A program made the translations under genes and the position numbers. Source: Bradyrhizobium tropiciagri (GTDB lineage Bacteria; Pseudomonadota; Alphaproteobacteria; Rhizobiales; Xanthobacteraceae). From it: a stretch of 39,602 nucleotides of DNA. Shown here piece after piece: positions 33,509 to 39,602 of the stretch; position 1 is the stretch's first letter; every line of letters starts with the position of its first letter. A model generated the notes under the pieces. The model was not told the origin of the DNA. It saw only the letters and a program-made list of their open reading frames with translations, and ran no database searches. Location of the stretch: the NCBI RefSeq assembly GCF_001189845.1, contig NZ_LFLZ01000079.1:1-39602 (forward strand). Direction: 5' to 3'.

Positions 33509-34245
33509 ATGTTTGATCTGACTGGCAAGGCCGCACTCGTCACCGGCGCAACCGGCGGCATTGGCGGCGCGATCGCCCAGGCGCTGCATGCGCAGGGCGC
33601 AACCGTTGCGATTTCGGGAACGCGGCGCGAGGTGCTGGACGGCTTCGCGGCCAAGCTCGGCGAGCGCGTTCACGTGCTGCCGTGCAACCTCTCCAGCAAG
33701 GACGACGTCGAGGCGCTGGTGCCTGCGGCGGAAGCCGCGATGGGGCAGGTCGACATCCTGATCGCCAATGCCGGCATTACCCGCGACAATCTGTTCGTGC
33801 AGCTGCGCGACGAGGATTGGGACGACGTCATCGCGGTCAACCTGACCGCGACCTTCCGCCTCGCGCGCGCGGCGACCAAATTGATGATGCGCAAGCGCTT
33901 CGGCCGCATCATCGCGATCACCTCGATCGTCGGCGTCACCGGCAATCCGGGGCAGGGCAACTACACCGCGTCGAAGGCCGGCATCATCGGCCTGATCAAG
34001 ACGCTGGGTGCCGAATATGCCAAGCGCGGCGTGACCGCCAACTGCATCGCGCCAGGCTTCATCAAGACGCCGATGACGGATGCGCTGAACGACAAGCAGC
34101 GCGAAACCATCCTGGCCAAGGTTCCTGCGGCGCGGCTCGGAACGCCCGAGGATATCGCCGCGGCAGCGGTCTATCTGGCCTCGAACGAGGCGCCTACGTC
34201 ACCGGACAGACGATTCACGTCAACGGCGGGATGGCCATGATTTGA
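33509..34245 (+). CDS. fabG: 3-oxoacyl-ACP reductase, one-base frame break near the end
   Basis: FabG reduces 3-oxoacyl-ACP with NADPH in each round of fatty acid elongation. The Rossmann loop VTGATGGIGGAIAQAL, the NAGIT motif, the catalytic Ser in IAITSIVGVTGNPGQ and YTASKAG are all present. Near 34192 the reading frame is lost: the printed frame gives ASNEAPTSPDRRF and stops at 34240. Adding one base (GAGGCG-G-CCTACGTC) restores EAAYVTGQTIHVNGGMAMI, the canonical FabG end, with the TGA at 34243-34245 and exactly 245 residues. Since FabG is essential, a sequencing deletion is the better explanation. Confidence 0.95.
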
Positions 34246-34534
34246 GCTACTTGCCGGTTCTCGCAATGCGGCGAAAAGCCGTTTTCGGGAGCCGGTTCAG
34301 GCGTGTAGTCAAGGCTTTGGAAGTATGGTAGCTGAACCCCCCGTGGATGGGCGAAGAACGCCATTGCAGGATTTTGAAACCCTGTATATTGGCGTGGCGA
34401 CGCCTGCCGTTCGCCGGGGCTTTAGTCGGCTACGACCGGGCCGAATCAAGACTATGCGCGACTGAGTAATCGAGACGACCACGATGGCTCGTATCGTCTT
34501 GGGGTCGGGTCCAATGGAACAACGAGGTTGAACG
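34246..34534. other. Intergenic region before acpP
   Basis: 289 bases. It holds an imperfect hairpin near 34255-34305 with the inner stem CGGC-GAAAA-GCCG. A possible promoter is TTGCAG at 34364-34369 and TATATT at 34385-34390, whose 15-base spacing is shorter than ideal. acpP usually has its own strong promoter, which fits a break in the cluster here. I see no coding sequence. Confidence 0.4.
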
Positions 34535-34774
34535 ATGAGTGAGATTGGCGAGCGGGTTAAGAAGATTGTGGTCGAGCACCTTGGTGTCGAACCCGAGAAG
34601 GTGGTCGATAGCGCGAGCTTCATCGATGACCTCGGCGCCGACAGCCTCGACACGGTCGAGCTCGTGATGGCTTTCGAAGAAGAGTTCGGTTGCGAGATTC
34701 CCGACGACGCGGCGGAGACGATCCTGACCGTGGGCGACGCGACCAAGTTTCTTGAGAAGAACGCGAAGAGCTGA
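34535..34774 (+). CDS. acpP: Acyl carrier protein
   Basis: A 79-residue acidic four-helix carrier that holds growing fatty acyl chains on a phosphopantetheine arm. The attachment Ser is S37 in GADSLDTVELVMAFEEEFG, the invariant DSL motif. The start MSEIGERVKKIVVEHLGVEP and the end TKFLEKNAKS are typical. A GAGG lies eight bases upstream of the ATG. It sits between fabG and fabF, as in most proteobacteria, and is followed by a hairpin. Confidence 0.98.
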   Translation: MSEIGERVKKIVVEHLGVEPEKVVDSASFIDDLGADSLDTVELVMAFEEEFGCEIPDDAAETILTVGDATKFLEKNAKS

Positions 34775-34796
34775 CGCCGATCGCGAAGTTGACGGG

Positions 34797-34829
34797 GCCG
34801 GACGGACCGCGATCGAGCGGTCCCCCGGC
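34797..34829 (+). terminator. Hairpin between acpP and fabF
   Basis: The inner arms GGACCGC and GCGGTCC surround GATCGA, and the outer arms GCCGG and CCGGC add a second stem separated by short bulges. The sequence after it is TTCTTA, a weak T-rich run. It probably stops part of the acpP transcripts so that acpP is expressed more than fabF; that role is inferred. Confidence 0.6.
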
Positions 34830-34870
34830 TTCTTACTATTAGCCGCGCATTGCTGGCCGGAGACGTGGAA

Positions 34871-36134
34871 ATGAGACGAGTTGTCGTCACGGGGCTGGGC
34901 ATGCTTACACCGCTCGGCTGCGGCGTTGACGCAACTTGGGCGCGCATCCTTGCCGGAGACAGCGGCGGTAAGAAGATCGACACCTTCGAAGTGTCCGACC
35001 TGCCGAGCCAGGTCGCCTGCTACATTCCGCGCGCGACGGCTCCAACGGCACTTTCAATCCCGATCAGTGATGGAGCCGAAGGACCAGCGCAAGGTCGACG
35101 ATTTCATCGTCTACGCGATGTGCGCGGCCAAGCAGGCGCTCGACGATGCCGGCTGGCATCCGAAGTCCGACGAGGACCAGTTCGCGACCGGCACGATGAT
35201 CGGCTCCGGGATCGGCGGCCTCACCGGCATTGCCGAGACCGCGGTGCTGCTGAAGGAGCGTGGACCGCGCCGGGTCTCTCCGTTCTTCATTCCGGGCCGC
35301 CTGATCAATCTGGCGTCCGGCTACGTTTCGATCGAGCATGGCCTGAAGGGCCCCAACCATGCGGTCGTCACGGCGTGCTCGACCGGCGCGCATGCGGTCG
35401 GCGACGCGGCGCGGCTGATCGCGCTCGGCGACGCCGAGGTGATGGTCGCGGGCGGCGCCGAATCGCCGATCTCCCGCATCGGCATCGCCGGCTTCTGTGC
35501 GGCGCGTGCGCTGTCGACCGGCTTCAATGACAACCCGACAAAGGCATCGCGGCCCTACGACAAGGATCGCGACGGCTTCGTGATGGGCGAGGGCGCCGGC
35601 GTTCTCGTGCTCGAGGAATACGAGCACGCCAAGCGGCGTGGCGCGAAGATCTACGCCGAGGTCACCGGCTACGGCCTGTCGGGCGATGCCTTCCACATCA
35701 CCTCGCCGCCGCCGGACGGCAATGGCGGCTTCCGCAGCATGAGCATGGCGCTGAAGCGCGCCGGCCTTGCGGCATCCGATCTCGACTACATCAACGCGCA
35801 CGGCACCTCGACGCAGGTCGGCGACGAGATCGAACTCGGTGCCGTCGAGCGTCTGCTCGGCAATGCGGCTTCGAAGGTTTCGATGTCGTCGACCAAGTCC
35901 GCGACCGGACATCTGCTCGGTGCGGCCGGCGCGATCGAGGCGATCTTCGCGATCTTGGCGATTCGCGATAACGTGGTGCCGCCGACCATCAATCTCGACA
36001 ATCCGTCGGTGCAAACCGCGATTGATCTCGTGCCGCATACGTCGCGCAAGCGTGACGTGAATGTGGCGCTGTCCAATTCCTTCGGTTTCGGCGGCACAAA
36101 CGCCTCCGTGATCGTGCAGCGCGTGACCAATTAG
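34871..36134 (+). CDS. fabF: 3-oxoacyl-ACP synthase II, two one-base frame breaks
   Basis: FabF condenses malonyl-ACP with acyl-ACP to elongate fatty acids. The start is ATG 34871 (MRRVVVTGLGMLTPLGCGVD). The catalytic Cys is in VVTACSTGAHAVGDAARLIA, the two His in INAHGTSTQVGDEIE and KSATGHLLGAAGAIEA, and the end is NSFGFGGTNASVIVQRVTN. Between about 35033 and 35080 the frame changes twice. Adding one G near 35033 (CGCG-G-CGAC) and one G near 35081 (CAGTG-G-ATG) restores IPRGDGSNGTFNPDQWMEPK and gives 421 residues, the normal length. The two compensating-looking breaks in a conserved loop of an essential enzyme suggest read errors. Confidence 0.95.
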
Positions 36135-36143
36135 TAGGTCTTT

Positions 36144-36205
36144 GGAGCGTTTTCGAGCGAAGTGGGTACCGGTTCGCGTGAAGAAAACGCGTCAGAACAA
36201 GCATC
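36144..36205. repeat. Rhizobiales-type dispersed repeat after fabF
   Basis: GCGTTTTC (36147-36154) pairs with GAAAACGC (36183-36190). The interior GAGCGAA...GGTACCGG...TTCGCG forms a second pairing. The GAGCGTTTTCGAGCGAAGTG unit is one I recognise from many Rhizobiales intergenic regions. It sits directly before the strong hairpin at 36207. Confidence 0.65.
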
Positions 36206-36206
36206 C

Positions 36207-36241
36207 AAAGTCCCGTTCCGATTCAGTCGGAACGGGACTTT
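36207..36241 (+). terminator. Strong terminator after fabF
   Basis: Fifteen-base arms at 36207-36221 (AAAGTCCCGTTCCGA) and 36227-36241 pair perfectly around TTCAG, with A and T runs at the base. This is the best terminator in the window and separates the fatty-acid cluster from mltG. Confidence 0.85.
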
Positions 36242-36359
36242 AGAACTAGTCCACCGTTTTGCCGTATTCCGCGGTGACTCCTAATAGCGGGCGTATGCTA
36301 TTGGCAGGGCAGGGGTTTGTCCGGCCACGATTCAACCGGCAGGATATTGGTTTGCATCG

Positions 36360-37619
36360 ATGAGTGAGAGGCCGCCCATTTCACCAAGGAGTCCACGTGC
36401 CGCGCTGGAGCCCGAACAGGTTCCGCCGCCGCCCAAGCGCTCGGATCGTGCCCGCAATCCCTTCGTGATCGTCGGCAATGCCATCTTCACCATCCTGATC
36501 ATCCTGATGCTCGGCGCCGGAGCGACCTACTACTACGGCAAGCAGGCGCTGGAATCGCCGGGACCGCTGCAGGAAGACAAGATCGTCAACATCCCGGCGC
36601 GTGCCGGCAAGCGCGACATCGCCGACGTGCTGTTGCGCGAGGGCGTGATCAACGTCAATCCGTGGGTCTTCATCGGTGGCGTGTTTGCGCTGAAGGCGAG
36701 CTCCGACCTCAAGCCCGGCGAATATTCGTTCCAGAAGAACGCGAGCCTGCGCGACGTCATCGCCACCATCGTCGACGGCAAGGTGGTGCAGCACGCCATC
36801 ACGATTCCGGAAGGTCTGACCTCGGAGCAGATCGTGACGCGGCTCTCCGACAACGACATCTTCACCGGCTCGGTGCGCGAGATTCCGCGCGAGGGCACGC
36901 TGTTGCCGGAGACCTACAAATTCCCGCGCGGCACCACGCGCGACCAGGTGATCCAGCGCCTGCAGCAGGCGCAGAAGCGCGTGCTCGCCGAGATCTGGGA
37001 ACGCCGCAACACCGACACGCCGCTGAAATCGCCGGACCAGCTGGTGACGCTGGCCTCGATCGTTGAGAAGGAAACCGGCCGCGCCGACGAGCGCAGCCGT
37101 GTCGCCGCGGTGTTCGTCAATCGCCTGCGGCAGCGGATGAAGCTGCAATCCGATCCGACCATCATCTACGGGCTGGTGGGCGGCAAGGGCACGCTGGGAC
37201 GTCCGATCAAGCGCAGCGAGATCACGCAGCCCTCGCCCTACAACACCTATGTGATCGACGGCCTGCCGCCCGGACCGATCGCCAATCCCGGCCGCGCCTC
37301 GCTGGAGGCGACGGCCAATCCGGCGCGCACCCGTGACCTGTTCTTCGTTGCCGACGGAACCGGCGGCCACGCCTTTACCGAAACCTACGACCAGCACGCC
37401 AAGAACGTCGCCAAGCTGCGTGCGTCGGAAAAGCAGATCCAGAACGACACCGTCGAGCCCGCGGATGATCCGGCGCCTGCCGCCGCAGCGCCCGGGGCAG
37501 CCGACACCAATCCGACGGCGACGACGCCGCCGAAGCCCACCAATCAAAAGAAGCCGCCGCGCAGCGGTCGCCAGGGCGCAGCCCAGCAGACCAATTCGCC
37601 GCCGGTCGTGCAGCGCTAA
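36360..37619 (+). CDS. mltG: Endolytic transglycosylase MltG
   Basis: MltG is an inner-membrane lytic transglycosylase that cuts new glycan strands and may set their length. The 419-residue protein has a cytoplasmic N-terminus (residues 1-33, Pro/Arg-rich), one membrane helix (about 34-57), a LysM-like segment (VNIPARAGKRDIADVLLREG) and the YceG catalytic domain. The catalytic Glu is in TLASIVEKETGRADERSRVA (E236), followed by LQSDPTIIYGLVGG and YNTYVIDGLPPGPIANPG. The last 70 residues are Pro/Ala/Thr-rich and probably disordered. The ATG at 36360 follows directly on a TGCATCG stretch with no strong ribosome-binding site. Confidence 0.96.
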   Translation: MSERPPISPRSPRAALEPEQVPPPPKRSDRARNPFVIVGNAIFTILIILMLGAGATYYYGKQALESPGPLQEDKIVNIPARAGKRDIADVLLREGVINVNPWVFIGGVFALKASSDLKPGEYSFQKNASLRDVIATIVDGKVVQHAITIPEGLTSEQIVTRLSDNDIFTGSVREIPREGTLLPETYKFPRGTTRDQVIQRLQQAQKRVLAEIWERRNTDTPLKSPDQLVTLASIVEKETGRADERSRVAAVFVNRLRQRMKLQSDPTIIYGLVGGKGTLGRPIKRSEITQPSPYNTYVIDGLPPGPIANPGRASLEATANPARTRDLFFVADGTGGHAFTETYDQHAKNVAKLRASEKQIQNDTVEPADDPAPAAAAPGAADTNPTATTPPKPTNQKKPPRSGRQGAAQQTNSPPVVQR

Positions 37620-37705
37620 AGCGCGATGCGATCATCGCGCTCTAGCTTCTTGTTTGGGCATGATCTTTCGGAAGACTGCTTCACAGGTCTCCGGATCATG
37701 CCTTA
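37619..37705. repeat. Two-hairpin dispersed repeat, copy B
   Basis: AGCGCGATG-CGAT-CATCGCGCT forms the first stem, starting at the mltG stop, and GCATGATC...GATCATGC forms the second. It has the same design as copy A at 16925-17013, with base changes that preserve pairing. It may terminate mltG transcription. Confidence 0.75.
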
Positions 37706-37833
37706 GCTCTGCGTTTCCCGAAGGTGGACGTAATTCCACTTTCACGGAATCCGTTTTAAGGTCGTAACCGCCGCCCACGAGTCTCGAAGGCTCCGGGTTG
37801 GTCCCATATCCTTCTGTTGGAGAGTTTTACGCG

Positions 37834-38721
37834 ATGGCGCTGTCGAGCATGACTGGCTTTGCCCGGAGCCATGGCGCAAGCGGTCCCTATACGTTCGAGT
37901 GGGAGCTGAAATCGGTCAACGCCAAGGGCTTTGACCTGCGGTTGCGGCTGCCGCCGGGCTGGGACGAACTGGAAGCCTTGGCCAAGAAGCGCGCCGGCGA
38001 ACTGCTGTCGCGCGGCACGGTCTATGCCAATCTCACCGTCAAGCGCACCGATGCGGCGCAGGCGATCCGCATCAACGAGGACGTGCTCGCGGCCGTCGTG
38101 AAGGTCGCAGGTGAGCTGGCGCAGCGGATCGACGCGGTGGCGCCGAGCATCGACGGCCTGCTCGGCATCAAGGGCGTCATCGAGGTGGTCGAGCCCGAGA
38201 GCAGCGAGGACGAGGACAAGGCGGCGCGCGAGGCGGCGGCGACGGCCTTCGAGCAGGCGCTCGGCAGCCTCGTCGAGATGCGCCGCCGCGAGGGCGATGC
38301 GCTGGGCCAGATCCTGATGCAGCGGATGGACGAGATCGAGAAGCTCGCCAAGCGCGCCGAGACGGCGCCCGGCCGCAAGCCCGAGGCGATCAAGGACCGG
38401 CTCGCCGAGCAGATCGCGGCGCTGCTGGAGACCTCCGATCGCTTCGATGCCGACCGGCTGAGCCAGGAGGCGATCCTGATCGCCACCAAGGCCGATATCC
38501 GCGAGGAGCTCGATCGCATCGCCTCCCACATCGGCCAGGCGCGCGAGATGATCGGCAAGGGTGGCCCGGTCGGGCGGCGGCTCGACTTCCTCGCCCAGGA
38601 GTTCAATCGCGAGGTCAACACCTGCTGCTCGAAGTCGAACGATGTCGAGCTGACCAATACCGGGCTGGAGATGAAGAACGTGGTCGAGCAATTCCGCGAA
38701 CAGGTCCAGAATCTGGAGTGA
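37834..38721 (+). CDS. YicC family endoribonuclease
   Basis: A 295-residue protein of the YicC/YloC family, whose bacterial members have been described as endoribonucleases involved in RNA turnover. The N-terminal domain starts MALSSMTGFARSHG and contains WELKSVNAKGFDLRLRLPPG. The C-terminal DUF1732 domain has the conserved end GRRLDFLAQEFNREVNTCCS and KSNDVELTNTGLEMKNVVEQ. The start at 37834 is chosen by the family's MxSMTGFAR beginning. The stop directly adjoins the gmk start (TGA-ATG with no gap), a common yicC-gmk arrangement that implies coupled translation. Confidence 0.95.
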   Translation: MALSSMTGFARSHGASGPYTFEWELKSVNAKGFDLRLRLPPGWDELEALAKKRAGELLSRGTVYANLTVKRTDAAQAIRINEDVLAAVVKVAGELAQRIDAVAPSIDGLLGIKGVIEVVEPESSEDEDKAAREAAATAFEQALGSLVEMRRREGDALGQILMQRMDEIEKLAKRAETAPGRKPEAIKDRLAEQIAALLETSDRFDADRLSQEAILIATKADIREELDRIASHIGQAREMIGKGGPVGRRLDFLAQEFNREVNTCCSKSNDVELTNTGLEMKNVVEQFREQVQNLE

Positions 38722-39378
38722 ATGATGACGGCGCAGGGTTTTGACGGCGTTGAGCGGCGCGGACTGATGTTCGTCCTGTCGTCGCCCTCGGGCGCCGGCA
38801 AGACGACGCTGTCGCGCATGCTGCTCGAACGCGAGCCGGGCCTGAAGATGTCGGTGTCGGCGACGACGCGGCCGATGCGGCCGGGCGAAGTCGAGGGCCG
38901 CGACTATTTCTTCGTCGACAAGAAGAAGTTCGAGAACATGGTCGAGCAGGGTGAACTGCTCGAATGGGCGACCGTGTTCGGCAATCTCTACGGCACGCCG
39001 CGCGCTCCGGTGGAGGCGGCGCTATCGGTCGGACAGGATGTGCTGTTCGACATCGACTGGCAGGGCACCCAACAGCTTCACCAGAAAGCCAGCGCCGACG
39101 TCGTGCGGGTGTTCATCCTGCCGCCGTCGGCCGCCGATCTCGAGAAGCGATTGCATACGCGGGCGCAGGATTCGGAAGACGTCATCCGCGGACGGATGAA
39201 CCGCGCCAGTCATGAGTTGAGCCACTGGGCGGAATACGACTACATCGTCGTCAATCAGAATGTCGACGACGCCTTTGCCGAGGTGCAGTCGATCCTGAAA
39301 GCCGAGCGTCTCAAGCGTGAGCGCCGCACTGGCCTCACCGAATTCGTGCGTGGCCTGCAGCGTCAGCTCGAGAAGTAG
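38722..39378 (+). CDS. gmk: Guanylate kinase
   Basis: Gmk phosphorylates GMP to GDP with ATP, essential for nucleotide supply. The 218-residue protein has the P-loop SSPSGAGKTTLSRML, the GMP-binding segments VSATTRPMRPGEVEGRDYFF and ELLEWATVFGNLYGTP, and the conserved VLFDIDWQGTQQL. The lid helix contains RGRMNRASHELSHWAEYDYI. Both ATG 38722 and ATG 38725 are possible starts. Together with purF in this window it serves purine metabolism, though the two are far apart. Confidence 0.97.
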   Translation: MMTAQGFDGVERRGLMFVLSSPSGAGKTTLSRMLLEREPGLKMSVSATTRPMRPGEVEGRDYFFVDKKKFENMVEQGELLEWATVFGNLYGTPRAPVEAALSVGQDVLFDIDWQGTQQLHQKASADVVRVFILPPSAADLEKRLHTRAQDSEDVIRGRMNRASHELSHWAEYDYIVVNQNVDDAFAEVQSILKAERLKRERRTGLTEFVRGLQRQLEK

Positions 39379-39388
39379 CCCGCGCGAT

Positions 39389-39418
39389 CGTGATGCGATC
39401 GCAAGGGGTCGCATCACG
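39389..39418 (+). terminator. Terminator after gmk
   Basis: Ten-base arms CGTGATGCGA (39389-39398) and TCGCATCACG (39409-39418) pair perfectly around a ten-base loop and are followed by TCTAATTTCCTT. It lies 11 bases after the gmk stop. Confidence 0.75.
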
Positions 39419-39493
39419 TCTAATTTCCTTATTCCGGAACCAGCACTAAAGCCTGATGAGATTAGGTTGAGCTGGAACGGCGTCGAAGGTTCA

Positions 39494-39602
39494 CCTCTCC
39501 CTTGGGAGAGGTCGATTTGCGCAGCAAATCGGGTGAGGGATTACGGTCTATCGAGAGAGCAAGAGCCCTCACCCGGATTGCTTCGCAATCCGACCTCTCC
39601 CC
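39494..39602. repeat. Cluster of palindromic repeats at the window edge
   Basis: CCTCTCCC-TT-GGGAGAGG (39494-39511), GATTTGC-GCA-GCAAATC (39514-39530) and GGATTGC-TTC-GCAATCC (39575-39591) are three perfect small hairpins. The flanking GGTGAGGG and CCCTCACCC segments pair across the cluster. The unit runs off the window end and resembles the CTCTCCCC repeat at 63-90. It fills the region after gmk; no gene is visible. Confidence 0.75.

Overview
This is a GC-rich alphaproteobacterial chromosome segment. Gene order and protein sequences point to Bradyrhizobium or a close Nitrobacteraceae relative. The evidence is the fabD-fabG-acpP-fabF-mltG-yicC-gmk run, the rpsF-rpsR-DUF2232-rplI operon, cvpA-purF, dnaB-alr-xth, and the dispersed hairpin repeats I associate with that genus. 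The genus call is recognition from memory, not a search.

Layout. 1-186: repeat hairpins. 187-2814 (+): GTPase der overlapping an MFS drug-efflux gene. 2870-5304 (-): DUF2721 membrane protein, exported DUF1254 protein with a perfect FixK/FNR box, SnoaL-like protein. 5305-5956: DUF3313 lipoprotein relic and a long inverted repeat. 5957-8471 (-): periplasmic amino-acid-type binding protein and an exported NHL beta-propeller. 8621-10291 (+): exported helical-repeat protein. 10310-15272 (-): SDR, a repeat interrupted by a MITE-like insertion, purF, cvpA, radA. 15351-19310 (-): HAD phosphatase, two small exported proteins, TauE/SafE permease, outer-membrane beta-barrel. 19650-23312 (-): xth, alr, dnaB. 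23604-25354 (-): tiny membrane protein and a cyclopropane-fatty-acid-synthase-type methyltransferase. 25613-27728 (+): monohaem cytochrome c with a long disordered tail, then a TetR-thioesterase pair. 27769-30234 (-): rplI, DUF2232, rpsR, rpsF. 30574-39378 (+): TetR-desaturase pair, the fatty-acid synthesis cluster, mltG, yicC, gmk. 39389-39602: terminator and repeats.

Most genes are housekeeping: ribosome assembly (der, S6, S18, L9), replication and repair (dnaB, radA, xth), purine supply (purF, gmk), cell wall (alr, mltG) and lipids (fabD/G/F, acpP, desaturase, cfa-like). Lipid functions recur, and two TetR genes each overlap a lipid or acyl-CoA enzyme gene and have a palindrome upstream.

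Five protein genes (MFS, purF, cfa-like, fabG, fabF) plus the DUF3313 relic are broken by eight apparent single-base losses and no gains. For all five genes, restoring the lost bases gives an uninterrupted frame of plausible length. Because fabG, fabF and purF are hit, I read this mainly as a deletion-type sequencing or assembly error pattern, not gene decay.

I found no CRISPR array, tRNA, rRNA, prophage or obvious defence system. The most interesting non-routine signals are the MITE-like insertion with a 10-bp target duplication, the FixK-type promoter of the DUF1254 gene, and a CRP-type site beside a 40-residue Flp-pilin-like open frame.
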